Shown piece by piece: positions 1 through 7,805 of a stretch of 49,345 bases of DNA. The stretch covers positions 1 to 49,345 of the IMG/VR virus record IMGVR_UViG_3300047546_001929. One strand, given 5' to 3'. The notes beneath the pieces are model-generated. The model was not told where the DNA came from and ran no database searches. It was given only the letters and a program-made list of their open reading frames with translations. Every line of letters begins with the position of its first letter. Position 1 is the stretch's first letter. Origin of the DNA: a virus. Position numbers and translations under genes: made by a program.

Positions 1-696
1 AAATACTGTTACTAATAATATAATCATCCATCGAACTGCACGTTCTAATAGATTAGCATCCGGATTGTCTCCGTATATGAGAGCAGCAACATACTTGATT
101 GGTCCAACTTCGCTTTCTACTTTACGTAGCTCGGTTGCGATTGGCGCACGTTCCTCGTTTAATTTTTCTATTTTAGCCTGTGCTGTCTCTATGTCTTTTT
201 GTAGTGCAGATCTTTCACGAGTCTGCTGTTTACGTATTTGTACTGCACGTTCGGCGCCTTTTTCATCGTCGCTCCTAGAAAGTCGTGCATCTACCTGCGC
301 ATTTAATTGATTTAGCGCATTACGTGATAGTTCAATGTTTTCTCGCTCTGTTTTAATTTTTTCATCAATGATTAAAACTCGCGCTTCTACGTCACTGCTT
401 ACTGTACCTTGTTGCATATGGGCTTTTGATAGATAACCAAAAATACCCATAGATGTAATAATCATTAACACAAATACAGCTATAGAAAGATATATTTTTA
501 ATACCCATCCGGTGCGGTCCCAGTTGCGATATAACCAGCTTGCAGTAACTAATTTACCCAGTTCTAAGCTGCCTGCCATAACTGCAACAGCAAGGGTAGC
601 GCCGCTGAAGATCGCAATCAGGCCAGCAATACTAAAATATGCTGCCACACCTGCTATAAGAAACGACGTTAAAAGTGTTATAATTCCAAATACCAT
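1..696 (-). CDS. Membrane-anchored coiled-coil protein, C-terminus beyond window
   Basis: An uninterrupted minus-strand frame of 232 codons runs from ATG at 696 to the window edge, so the C-terminus is missing. Two hydrophobic spans are visible (about residues 3-42 and 64-88). A long charged Glu/Lys/Arg/Gln segment (about 100-195) looks coiled-coil, and a third hydrophobic span begins near residue 222. The sequence AGSLELGKLVTASWLYRNW (41-59) links the first spans. I recall similar proteins in T4-like aquatic phages, without known function. The start is fixed by a late element GATAAATA ending 5 nt before the ATG, so the mRNA should be leaderless. An envelope-associated late protein is an inference. 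Confidence 0.8.
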   Translation of the reverse strand, partial: MVFGIITLLTSFLIAGVAAYFSIAGLIAIFSGATLAVAVMAGSLELGKLVTASWLYRNWDRTGWVLKIYLSIAVFVLMIITSMGIFGYLSKAHMQQGTVSSDVEARVLIIDEKIKTERENIELSRNALNQLNAQVDARLSRSDDEKGAERAVQIRKQQTRERSALQKDIETAQAKIEKLNEERAPIATELRKVESEVGPIKYVAALIYGDNPDANLLERAVRWMIILLVTVF

Positions 697-709
697 AAAA
701 CTATTTATC
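697..709 (-). promoter_or_regulatory. Late promoter, leaderless arrangement
   Basis: GATAAATA (709 to 702) followed by 5 nt (GTTTT) and then the ATG at 696. With T4 late promoter geometry the predicted +1 is the A of the start codon. Confidence 0.65.
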
Positions 710-741
710 TAGAAGATTTCCTATTTTTACCTAAAAACACT

Positions 742-756
742 CATAAATAATTTAAC
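742..756 (+). promoter_or_regulatory. Late promoter
   Basis: CATAAATA at 742-749, then 7 nt to the ATG at 757. The transcript would be leaderless or have a 1-2 nt leader. No Shine-Dalgarno sequence is visible. Confidence 0.6.
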
Positions 757-2013
757 ATGACACACATAGAAAAACTGCAAAATATCATAAGAAAACCACC
801 GATGGGACTGGTTGACATGCTGTCAGCTAATAACAAACATGGTTCTAATCCCCTTAATATAAATTTTGATGCATCATTTATTACATCTTATATTGAATCA
901 AAATTACCACAAATCACCATCGGTGTGCAATATGGCTGTCGTGGTGTAGATATAAATTTACTTTTAGCTAATACAGCCGATCCAGATCTGGTTGTTGAAA
1001 CAAATTATCAAAACTTTTTAAGTCTCCCTGGGGTTAAACAACGGTTATTATTAGAAAACTTTACTGTTATGTTCAGCGATTTTGAAGAAAACGGTTGGAC
1101 CATGGGTAACTTACGCACATGTATCAAAGAGGTTATATCCAAATTACAAGTAATGCCAAAGCGAATTATAATTTTAACTGCCGAAACTAATCAAGATTCT
1201 GTGCCAGAATTAAATATTGATATTGTTTATTTTCCTTGTTTTGTAATATTAACCGGCTGTGTTAACACCACGATAAAATTGTTAAATGACGACGAATACA
1301 AAGAAAATGCTAGACAAAAAATAATCAACAACCATAAAAAATTTTGTTTATTTCCAAACAGAAAACCTAGACCAAACAGAGTAAGATTATTAGCAGAGCT
1401 AGACAAACACAATCTTCTAGATAATATAGATTGGAGTCTAGCATACAATCCTGTACAGGTAGGCTCAGATAAAGATTATGGTAAAATTTTATTGAGTCCA
1501 ACAAATACACAATTCAATGACCAATTACACAATGATGAATCATTGAATGTTTTTTTAAGCAAGTATAAATGGCCTAGAATATTTGAAAAATTAGGCAATC
1601 CAACTTACACTATTTCAAGCGACTGGATAGGGCAATATAAATGGTATATCAGTACTGAAGCGTATGATGACTCCAGCGAAAAAAATAGTTTTGGGTTTTT
1701 AAATTTTATTTCAGAAAAAACATTAAAGGCTTTTTATATAGGTGCATATCCTATCATTATGGGCAATGCCGGTATGCACCAGCACTTGAAAAATATAGGA
1801 CTTAAAATGAAAGAATGCGAGTATGACCTTTATGAGGGCAAAACTCGCATTCCATATATTGTTGAATTTGTTAAACAGCTACATAACAGTGACTGGTATC
1901 TTGACGAAATATTATATAACTTTGATACTGTTACTAATCCTCAATGGATGATTGATATAGCAGTTAACGCATTAAACTCTATAGCTTATTGTAAAAATAA
2001 GTCTAACAGTTAA
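757..2013 (+). CDS. Glycosyltransferase-like protein (paralog 1 of 3)
   Basis: A 418-residue protein with two recognisable parts: a central NRKPRPNRVRLLAEL stretch (about residue 202) and a C-terminal SEKTLKAFYIGAYPIIMG segment. Two other genes here (14056-15294 and 34245-35354) share this layout: an (N)RKP-like central motif, then (S/D)EK(T/V)-K followed by P-I/V-I-x-G. The C-terminal pattern resembles exostosin/fucosyltransferase-type GT-B proteins, so sugar transfer is likely but donor and acceptor are unknown. All three have a late promoter immediately upstream of ATG. The 3' end overlaps the convergent queD stop by 4 nt. Confidence 0.6.
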   Translation: MTHIEKLQNIIRKPPMGLVDMLSANNKHGSNPLNINFDASFITSYIESKLPQITIGVQYGCRGVDINLLLANTADPDLVVETNYQNFLSLPGVKQRLLLENFTVMFSDFEENGWTMGNLRTCIKEVISKLQVMPKRIIILTAETNQDSVPELNIDIVYFPCFVILTGCVNTTIKLLNDDEYKENARQKIINNHKKFCLFPNRKPRPNRVRLLAELDKHNLLDNIDWSLAYNPVQVGSDKDYGKILLSPTNTQFNDQLHNDESLNVFLSKYKWPRIFEKLGNPTYTISSDWIGQYKWYISTEAYDDSSEKNSFGFLNFISEKTLKAFYIGAYPIIMGNAGMHQHLKNIGLKMKECEYDLYEGKTRIPYIVEFVKQLHNSDWYLDEILYNFDTVTNPQWMIDIAVNALNSIAYCKNKSNS

Positions 2014-2570
2014 CCTTCATATACTGCGCTGTTAGCACTATGCTCAAACACTTCTGCACTACGCAGGCGCACACCTTGTCCTACAGGGTAGCGGCAACTA
2101 AATGTCTTGCCGTTAGGTAAAGTATAGCTTTCGCCACGCTGGTAAGTCTCTAGGATCTCCTGCATGGTCTTATAAGCAAGTTCTGCAAACTTTTCGCAGC
2201 CTACACCGTCCACGATACGTAGGTCACAGACGGCGCCGCGCTCGTTAGGTATTGAACTGCTTGGGTCATTGTGCTTGTTGATAGTAACAAGATCATTCAT
2301 TTGTTTAAAGAAAGGCAAGTGCGGATCATCATGAGCCACAACAAGTGTGTGGTCAAACATGTATTCGCTCCACTCCTTAAATGCTTTAAGTCCACCAAAG
2401 TCCATAACCCAGTTACGGTCGTCTAGTGTCTCGCTTTCAAATATTAGCTTGATGCCAATTGAATAACCATGTATTAGACTGCAATGACTATGTGTACTGC
2501 GCCATTGGCGGAAGGTACAACTTAGACCGCGGTCGTTGCCGTAGGTTTTTGTAGATAGATATTTTGCCAT
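2010..2570 (-). CDS. queD: QueD/6-pyruvoyltetrahydropterin synthase-like protein
   Basis: A 186-residue member of the PTPS/QueD family, whose bacterial members convert dihydroneopterin triphosphate to 6-carboxytetrahydropterin for queuosine/7-deazaguanine synthesis. Visible signatures are FRQWRSTHSHCSLIHGYS (residues 20-37, with H27, H29, C30 and H34 as candidate zinc/catalytic residues), VMDFGGLK (56-62) and FDHTLVVAHDDP (72-83). The usual HGH is HGY here, a form I associate with phage QueD-like proteins. No queC, queE or folE is seen, so the pathway would have to be completed elsewhere or by the host. The start has a good AAGGAG and lies downstream of a strong early promoter. Confidence 0.8.
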   Translation of the reverse strand: MAKYLSTKTYGNDRGLSCTFRQWRSTHSHCSLIHGYSIGIKLIFESETLDDRNWVMDFGGLKAFKEWSEYMFDHTLVVAHDDPHLPFFKQMNDLVTINKHNDPSSSIPNERGAVCDLRIVDGVGCEKFAELAYKTMQEILETYQRGESYTLPNGKTFSCRYPVGQGVRLRSAEVFEHSANSAVYEG

Positions 2571-2616
2571 TGTATATTCTCCTTACTTGAATAGCAATGA
2601 CACGCAGAATTTTTAG

Positions 2617-2673
2617 AGAGGGATGAGCGTCAAACAAGTCCTCTTAATACTTACTATTATATATCATCCCTCT
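2617..2673. repeat. 10-bp inverted repeat flanking the queD early promoter
   Basis: AGAGGGATGA at 2617-2626 and its reverse complement TCATCCCTCT at 2664-2673. One copy sits between the -35 and -10 boxes and the other downstream of the predicted +1. A paired operator is possible. Confidence 0.4.
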
Positions 2674-2684
2674 TGGTTTGTCAA
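2656..2684 (-). promoter_or_regulatory. Early sigma-70 promoter of queD
   Basis: TTGACA (2684-2679), 17-bp spacer, TATAAT (2661-2656), both perfect consensus. About 80 nt of leader precede the queD ATG at 2570. Confidence 0.8.
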
Positions 2685-2696
2685 GAGTTTTTTAAG

Positions 2697-2810
2697 TTAT
2701 TTCTTTAACATACCCATGACTCTTTCTTTTACCATCTTTGCCCAGAATGGTTCAGGAAAGTGCCAACCAACGAATGCGCCAACTAAAACCCAAAATAATG
2801 TATCTAACAT
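2697..2810 (-). CDS. Small membrane protein, 37 aa
   Basis: A short frame with start ATG at 2810 and an AGGAG 7 nt upstream. It begins MLDTLFWVLVGAFVGWHFP, one amphipathic/hydrophobic helix, then a basic tail (KMVKERVMGMLKK). I recall similar small single-helix proteins in T4-like cyanophages, without assigned function. It lies between the nuclease gene and the queD promoter; the -35 box of that promoter starts just past its stop. An inner-membrane location is inferred. Confidence 0.7.
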   Translation of the reverse strand: MLDTLFWVLVGAFVGWHFPEPFWAKMVKERVMGMLKK

Positions 2811-2828
2811 AGTAATACTCCTGTTGGA

Positions 2829-3287
2829 TTAATTACACCAACTTTGTTTTGCTTCGCCGTAATATTCACGTGCGTAGCCATTCTTAATAAGAAGACCGCG
2901 TAAGCTCTGCCCGTCAATTAAAACGTCACCTAATACACGACCACCATATTTGTCCCAATCCATTAATACAACCTGTAATTTTTTACCGGCTGCTACAGCA
3001 TCCTTAGTAAACTTAGTTGCTGCCTGTCCTTTAGCATCTTCGCTGGGACATTTTGCACGAAAGCTCTTCTCAGGCGTATCAACGCCAAATACTCTGACAC
3101 TTAATTCTTTCTTGAGCGGCTCAGGAAGCCACTGAGCTTCAAACGCAACTGTGTCGCCATCAATTACTCGAGTAATCTTTGCATCGTAAGTTACGCCTGC
3201 TTTTTGTTTACCTTCACTTACTTGTGCATGTAACTGTGAAGAAGCAACCAACATTATTGCCGTTGCTATTAAAATTTGTTTAATCAT
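2829..3287 (-). CDS. Secreted thermonuclease (SNase family)
   Basis: 152 residues. Residues 1-21 form a signal peptide (basic start, hydrophobic core, ending SQLHA), so export to the periplasm or beyond is likely. The rest is a staphylococcal nuclease-like domain: DGDT (43-46), RVFGVDTPE (65-73) and DKYGGRVLG (112-120). R65, E73 and R117 match the catalytic Arg-Glu-Arg of the family. It would degrade DNA or RNA with calcium. A late promoter is embedded in a hairpin directly upstream, and the AGGGG ribosome-binding sequence lies in the hairpin's 3' arm, suggesting expression late only. The substrate (host DNA, extracellular DNA) is unknown. Confidence 0.88.
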   Translation of the reverse strand: MIKQILIATAIMLVASSQLHAQVSEGKQKAGVTYDAKITRVIDGDTVAFEAQWLPEPLKKELSVRVFGVDTPEKSFRAKCPSEDAKGQAATKFTKDAVAAGKKLQVVLMDWDKYGGRVLGDVLIDGQSLRGLLIKNGYAREYYGEAKQSWCN

Positions 3288-3292
3288 GGAAA

Positions 3293-3335
3293 TACCCCTG
3301 TGTAGTATAATCTATTATTTATACACACAGGGGTA
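3293..3335 (-). promoter_or_regulatory. Late promoter embedded in an RBS-hiding hairpin
   Basis: Arms TACCCCTGTGT (3293-3303) and ACACAGGGGTA (3325-3335) form 11 bp, extended by GTAT/ATAC after a one-base bulge. TATAAATA (3323 to 3316) lies inside. RNA started at this promoter (+1 about 3310) lacks the upstream arm and exposes AGGGG, while read-through RNA would pair it. This is the logic known for the T4 lysozyme gene. Confidence 0.65.
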
Positions 3336-3340
3336 CTATT

Positions 3341-3898
3341 TTAATTCCCTCTATAGAATGAATGACTGCCAATCGTTGTAGTTCGTCTAAAACGTTTGCT
3401 CCATTCTGGCTCAGCTATCCTAAAATTATGAAAATAAAGAGCCCCATGTGTGGGATCTGGTGACTGCCCTGTTAGGGCTTGAAATGCGATTTTCATACTG
3501 CGTATCCATGCTAAACGATCACGAATACGATCCGATTCACCATCGCAGTACCAACTAAATTGGCACATGCCTTCATTTTTTTGCTGTACTACGCCGCAAA
3601 TTGATCTAGGAAAATGTTTGTGTTGTGCTCTATTAATAGTAACGTGGGCCACAGCCAACATACCTTTATCTGATTCGCCGCGCGATTCAAAATATACATT
3701 TTTAGCAAGACAGGTAAGTTGTTTCTTATCAATCTCGCTAAAATTATTAGTTACTTTTACCCTGTTAGAATATTGTTCGTCAAGCTCTGCTCGTGTTTGA
3801 GCAATTGCACGATCAATACCATTAAGCATCAAAAATGACATTATACCAAATAGTAATAATGCGGTTGCCGTTAATGCTTTTGTTCTTGACTTGGGCAT
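3341..3898 (-). CDS. SleB-type cell wall hydrolase
   Basis: 185 residues. A short basic start and hydrophobic helix (about residues 8-27) make a signal anchor, so the enzyme would act from the membrane into the periplasm. From residue 60 it matches the cell wall hydrolase SleB family (Hydrolase_2): CLAKNVYFESRGES (63-76, E71 the expected catalytic acid), AVAHVTINR (82-90), CQFSWYCDG (112-120) and a late GALYFHN segment. Peptidoglycan lytic transglycosylase or amidase activity is expected. A strong AAAGGAGG sits 7 nt before ATG. It could aid lysis alongside the endolysin-type genes at 41536-42660. Confidence 0.85.
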   Translation of the reverse strand: MPKSRTKALTATALLLFGIMSFLMLNGIDRAIAQTRAELDEQYSNRVKVTNNFSEIDKKQLTCLAKNVYFESRGESDKGMLAVAHVTINRAQHKHFPRSICGVVQQKNEGMCQFSWYCDGESDRIRDRLAWIRSMKIAFQALTGQSPDPTHGALYFHNFRIAEPEWSKRFRRTTTIGSHSFYRGN

Positions 3899-3994
3899 AG
3901 TTCTACCTCCTTTCGACTTTAGGTCTACAATCGTTCTGTAACTATGTCTATGTCTACTACAAAAGTTTTTTATTTGTAGAGATATAATATTGCT

Positions 3995-4282
3995 TTAGGG
4001 CATCTTAATTGAAGACGTTGCTTCAACATATGCCTTAGCAATTTGTTCCTGTGTGTTTCCGTATGTAATTATTGTGTTTTTATTTAGCTTAATACGGTCT
4101 GGCAAACTACTTATCATCCACGGGACGAATCCCATGCCTTGAGCATTTCCAGCTAAAGTTACAGGTTTACTCACATAGAAATGTGATTCTTCTTCACTGT
4201 CGTAACGAGCAATGATCTCCTCGCCACTGATTAACTTTACTGTAACAACGTCGCCGTTGCTGAGTGGTTTTTGAATTAACAT
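3995..4282 (-). CDS. Small conserved-looking phage protein (Sm-like beta fold?)
   Basis: A 95-residue protein with VVTVKLISGEEIIARY (12-27) followed by beta-rich sequence (FYVSKPVTL) and a helical C-terminus. The opening resembles the first strands of Sm/LSm-like domains, but this is only a visual impression. I recall similar ORFs in T4-like aquatic phages. Its own early-type promoter (TTGTTT-17-TATACT) precedes it, and an AAAGG lies 12 nt before ATG. Function unknown. Confidence 0.65.
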   Translation of the reverse strand: MLIQKPLSNGDVVTVKLISGEEIIARYDSEEESHFYVSKPVTLAGNAQGMGFVPWMISSLPDRIKLNKNTIITYGNTQEQIAKAYVEATSSIKMP

Positions 4283-4313
4283 ATGTTATAATACCTTTTA
4301 TAGCAGAAAATTA

Positions 4314-4342
4314 AGTATAACACATTTCTTTTGTAAAAACAA
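4314..4342 (-). promoter_or_regulatory. Early-type promoter
   Basis: TTGTTT (4342-4337), 17-bp spacer, TATACT (4319-4314). Serves the gene starting at 4282. Confidence 0.55.
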
Positions 4343-4371
4343 CCGCTTTTTAAAGGTAATTTTGATAATGT

Positions 4372-4506
4372 GTTAAATAATTGCATGGACAGAATATGTT
4401 CAGTCTAACAACAATATTTTTTGCGTCCCTCTTAGCATACGCTATATAGTAGCCCAGAGCTGCAACTGACTGTCCAGGAAAATGAGTATTTGGTAGGCGC
4501 CTACCA
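4372..4506 (+). other. Intergenic stretch with a late-like element, stem and 16-bp palindrome
   Basis: Between two minus-strand genes, the plus strand has GTTAAATA (4372-4379), then 5 nt and an ATG that opens only a 7-codon frame. A 7-bp stem could form (TGGACAG 4386-4392 with CTGTCCA 4470-4476). It is followed by TGGTAGGCGCCTACCA (4491-4506), a perfect 16-bp palindrome. This could be a small late RNA or a regulatory site. No coding frame of useful length is seen. Confidence 0.3.
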
Positions 4507-4536
4507 GGTACTTTCTTTTAAAGAACCTATAGTGGT

Positions 4537-5286
4537 TTATAGTACTATGGTTTCTTCCTTTATCTGCACAGGAATGTTAAACATCTGTGCTATTTGTTTC
4601 ATTGCATCAACCCTAGATGTAGTATCTCTGCTACTGTGCAAATGAATTATATTTGCGTCAGCTAACTTACATTTATTCCATTCTTCTGCAAACGGGATAT
4701 TCAAATTAAAGATTTGAAAAGCCATTTTTGGATCAAGCACATTGGACACATCCATACCTTGACTCCATAATTGGTAGTTATGAATCAACTGCCCCCAACT
4801 CCAATCGTTTTCTTTATGTGTGAACCATTTTTCCATTAGGCGTTCCCCTAAATCCCAAACTTGTGGATTCATTGTTGCAGGATAATAGCGCACATCATCG
4901 TTGAAGTAGTGTGGCATCTCTTCGTGCGTTTGTGGATCGGTATAGTTAAACATCATCATATTACCATACTTTCCAAATACTTCTGTGGGTTTGAGGAACA
5001 TCGTGTCAGCACCCATACACAAAATATTACACGGTTCTTTGTGCCACAGTTCTTTTATCATGTACCAGTGAGCTATTTGATACGCTCTAGAATCTAGCAC
5101 AGGAGCAGTGAATTTAATTTCTTCCCAGTCGCCTTGCAAATAAGTTTTTGCACTACTTCTGCTGATAGAATACATATTTTCGTAATCCTGAAGATCACGC
5201 TCAGCTTTTGGGTTATCTCCGGTACCTTTCCAATAACCCCAATACTTTATAATTGGGCGCACCGCGCCAATAAGATAGTTTTTCAT
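4537..5286 (-). CDS. Putative glycosyltransferase (GT-A-like), last gene of glycan operon
   Basis: 249 residues. Features suggesting a nucleotide-sugar transferase are an ILCMGADTMFLKPTEVFGKYG segment (DxD-like acidic site preceded by a hydrophobic strand), a later conserved-looking WSWGQLIHNYQLW and a C-terminal IIHLHSSRD. It resembles phage and bacterial GT8/GT32-like proteins rather than any characterised enzyme. It starts 4 nt after the dehydratase gene, so it is translated with the sugar pathway upstream and probably transfers the sugar that pathway makes. The acceptor is unknown. Confidence 0.55.
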   Translation of the reverse strand: MKNYLIGAVRPIIKYWGYWKGTGDNPKAERDLQDYENMYSISRSSAKTYLQGDWEEIKFTAPVLDSRAYQIAHWYMIKELWHKEPCNILCMGADTMFLKPTEVFGKYGNMMMFNYTDPQTHEEMPHYFNDDVRYYPATMNPQVWDLGERLMEKWFTHKENDWSWGQLIHNYQLWSQGMDVSNVLDPKMAFQIFNLNIPFAEEWNKCKLADANIIHLHSSRDTTSRVDAMKQIAQMFNIPVQIKEETIVL

Positions 5287-5290
5287 AAAT

Positions 5291-6241
5291 TTACCAAATA
5301 AAATTTTCTTTATAATATTTTACAATTTTTACAAGTTCTTCGTCAAAGTCAGCCTTTGGCGCCCAACCTAGCGATTTAATTTTAGAGTCGTCAATAGCAT
5401 ATCTAACATCTTGTCCGGGTCTCTCATAGTTTGTATCTAGATAATTTTCTTCGCTGCCTGTCAGGCCTAGAATATTAATAATTTTTCTTGCTACTACAAT
5501 ATTTTGTTCTTCAAAGGTTCCTGAAATGTTATATATTTCATTAACCATGCCTTTTTCAATAATAGTTATTACAGCCGATGCTGTGTCGCTGGCATGCAAC
5601 CATGTTCTACGCGGCGTCCCTTTGTTGTGTAGTAAAACCTTTTTGCCTAGCGTCAGATACTTAATTGCGTGTGGGATAAACTTTTCTGTGTATTGTCCAA
5701 TACCATAATTGTTAGTTGGCCTGACAATTATATAAGGTAAGTTATATGTTCTCGCCCATGCCATTACCAGCATATCTGCTGCGGCTTTTGTTGCGCTATA
5801 AGGATTACTAGGTTTGAGCAAATCAGTTTCTTTGTGAAACCCTTGATCTAAGTCGCCATAAACTTCGTCGGTACTAAAATGTAGTAATACAGGAGTCTTT
5901 TTTCTGCCGCTTATTTTTGTTCTAATAAGCTCTAGTATATTATGTACCCCACTGATATTGCTATCAACAAATTCTGTACTACTAACAATACTGTTATCAA
6001 CATGGGTTTCAGCGGCTGTGTTAATAAAATAATCACAGTCGTATATCATTGTCAAATCGTTGATATCTTTGTTTTCAAATTTAAAATTCTTGTATTTGGA
6101 TAGATCGTCCAACAGGTTCCAATTGGCAGCATACGTGCCTTTATCAATACCACATACATACCAACCTTTTTCTAAACAAGATTTTGCAACATGATACCCT
6201 ATAAATCCCAAGCATCCTGTAACATATACAGTTTTATACAT
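5291..6241 (-). CDS. RmlB-like NDP-glucose 4,6-dehydratase/epimerase
   Basis: A 316-residue extended SDR enzyme. The NAD-binding TGCLGFIG is at 9-16. The catalytic STDEVYG and the YSATK Tyr/Lys pair are arranged as in dTDP-glucose 4,6-dehydratases, and RRTWLHASD and ERPGQDVRYAID are further RmlB-type motifs. The family makes 4-keto-6-deoxy sugars from NDP-glucose; the nucleotide (dTDP, CDP or GDP) cannot be told from sequence alone. It overlaps the upstream SDR gene by 8 nt. It would supply the substrate of the E1-type dehydrase at 8887-10209. Confidence 0.82.
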   Translation of the reverse strand: MYKTVYVTGCLGFIGYHVAKSCLEKGWYVCGIDKGTYAANWNLLDDLSKYKNFKFENKDINDLTMIYDCDYFINTAAETHVDNSIVSSTEFVDSNISGVHNILELIRTKISGRKKTPVLLHFSTDEVYGDLDQGFHKETDLLKPSNPYSATKAAADMLVMAWARTYNLPYIIVRPTNNYGIGQYTEKFIPHAIKYLTLGKKVLLHNKGTPRRTWLHASDTASAVITIIEKGMVNEIYNISGTFEEQNIVVARKIINILGLTGSEENYLDTNYERPGQDVRYAIDDSKIKSLGWAPKADFDEELVKIVKYYKENFIW

Positions 6242-7178
6242 AAAGCCATTCCTGGTTGTTTAGATACCAGTTAACAGTTTGTTCCAAACGTTGTTCATAC
6301 TGAACAGGTTCAACCCAACCTTTAGAATAAAACTTTTGTGGATCAACTGAGAAACACAAATCATGTCCGGGGCGGTCAACTGGTATAAAATTATAATTTA
6401 GTTCTTTGCCCATTATGTTTGCTATATTTTTAGCAAACTCAAAATTGTTAATAAAATTACGGCCTGCACTATTCCATTTTTCACACAGGTTAGTCTGATT
6501 TTTAATTACAAAGTCGGTGTGGCTAGCAACATCGCCGGCATAAAACCATCGACGCCCGCCAATTTGATTTTCTTTGCCTACGTGAATATCTATGGTTTCG
6601 TTGTTAAGCAATTTTTTAATAATAATAGTTGGTAACCTATTTGGTTGGCACATTGGACCAAAGGTGTTGTTTATATGTATAATACTAACTGGTACTTTAA
6701 AAGTATGAGAATAGCTTACGCACAGTTCTTCGCCAGATGCCTTAGAAGCTGCATACGGACTGTTAGAACGATACGCATCATCTTCGCCGCTATCGTTGCC
6801 TATTGGGATTGGACCAAATACTTCTCCTGAACTATAATAAACAAAGTTCTTAAGGTTAATTTGTCGGGCAAGTTCCAATAAATTTAATGTTCCTATGACA
6901 TTATCTAACACAGACTCAACTGGTGCATTAATACTATCAGCGGCGCTAGGATTAGCGCCAGCATGAAGAATGATATCTATATCTTTATAAAGATTAACAT
7001 CATACGCATCTCGGATGTTGTGTTCTACAATTTTAATACGACTGCTAAATTCGGCAATTCTTTTTAGATTTTTAGTACCGGGGCGAACTAAACAAATTAC
7101 GTTATTATTTTCGCAGAACTGCTCAACTAGGTAACGACCTATGAATCCCGTTGCGCCTGTGATTAAAATGTTACTCAT
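6234..7178 (-). CDS. NAD-dependent sugar-nucleotide epimerase/dehydratase
   Basis: 314 residues, a second extended SDR. It has ITGATGFIGRYL at the N-terminus, SSGEVFG in the catalytic serine region, YAASK as the Tyr/Lys pair, and GGRRWFYAGDVA and DRPGHDLCFSVD near the C-terminus. Only about half the motifs match its neighbour, so it probably catalyses a different step (4-epimerisation or 4-keto reduction). It overlaps the FkbM gene by 4 nt and the RmlB-like gene by 8 nt, so all are co-translated. The exact reaction is unknown. Confidence 0.8.
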   Translation of the reverse strand: MSNILITGATGFIGRYLVEQFCENNNVICLVRPGTKNLKRIAEFSSRIKIVEHNIRDAYDVNLYKDIDIILHAGANPSAADSINAPVESVLDNVIGTLNLLELARQINLKNFVYYSSGEVFGPIPIGNDSGEDDAYRSNSPYAASKASGEELCVSYSHTFKVPVSIIHINNTFGPMCQPNRLPTIIIKKLLNNETIDIHVGKENQIGGRRWFYAGDVASHTDFVIKNQTNLCEKWNSAGRNFINNFEFAKNIANIMGKELNYNFIPVDRPGHDLCFSVDPQKFYSKGWVEPVQYEQRLEQTVNWYLNNQEWLYV

Positions 7179-7804
7179 TCTACTACGTAAACCAAATCAG
7201 TTGCATGGGTAGCCACATGCTTATAGTTCCATTGCTTTAAAAAATCTTCAACCATACTAAATGTAACACCATAACGTTGTGCCCAGGGCTCAAACCATTC
7301 AATTGAAATTACCGGCTTAAACTTTTCTATGGTATTTGTTGCGCCCAACAAACCAAAGTATTCAAAACCTTCTGTGTCAAGCTGTAGTAAATCACATCGA
7401 TCAAGTTCTAAATCATCAATGCGAAAAGTTGGAATAGTTCCAGTACCTTGAATATGTGTTGCGCCGACATCATTCTCATGGTGATTTAAAGCAATAAATT
7501 TATGTTCGTTGCCAACACAAGCATTAAACTTTATCACATTTGGGTAATCACAATTCATGGATAATGCTAAGAAATTTAAAGGTTCGGGCTCAAAGGTATA
7601 AACCCTTTCAAACATTTCTGCATATTTGCGTATGTAAAATCCTGCGTTGCCGCCGGCTTGCACTACGACCTTTCGCTCAGGCACATATTTGCTCAAGTCA
7701 TCAACCACATTGCTGTATTGATTCATATAATTCCAGCAACCGTAATCAGCGGCGGGCCACCACCAGTCTCCACGTTTTTCTAGCCTGTCAACAAGTTTAT
7801 CCAT
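7175..7804 (-). CDS. FkbM-family methyltransferase
   Basis: A 209-residue SAM-dependent methyltransferase of the FkbM type. The SAM-binding VVQAGGNAGFYIRKYA (47-62), YTFEPEPLNFLAL and LLQLDTEGFEYFGLLG are characteristic of the family, which O-methylates sugars or polyketides. Lying between sugar-nucleotide genes, it probably methylates the same glycan. ATG at 7804 follows AAAAGGA, and the upstream gene's end is 1 nt away. Confidence 0.85.
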   Translation of the reverse strand: MDKLVDRLEKRGDWWWPAADYGCWNYMNQYSNVVDDLSKYVPERKVVVQAGGNAGFYIRKYAEMFERVYTFEPEPLNFLALSMNCDYPNVIKFNACVGNEHKFIALNHHENDVGATHIQGTGTIPTFRIDDLELDRCDLLQLDTEGFEYFGLLGATNTIEKFKPVISIEWFEPWAQRYGVTFSMVEDFLKQWNYKHVATHATDLVYVVE

Positions 7805-7805
7805 G

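Noticed and set aside
65-310. Plus-strand 81-codon frame
   Set aside because: Antisense to the continuous minus-strand membrane/coiled-coil gene; no ribosome-binding site.
2623-2832. Plus-strand 69-codon frame
   Set aside because: Overlaps, antisense, the 37-aa membrane protein and the queD promoter, which have better signals.
4385-4405. 7-codon frame after GTTAAATA-N5-ATG
   Set aside because: Too short to support as a gene; kept only as part of the intergenic oddity.
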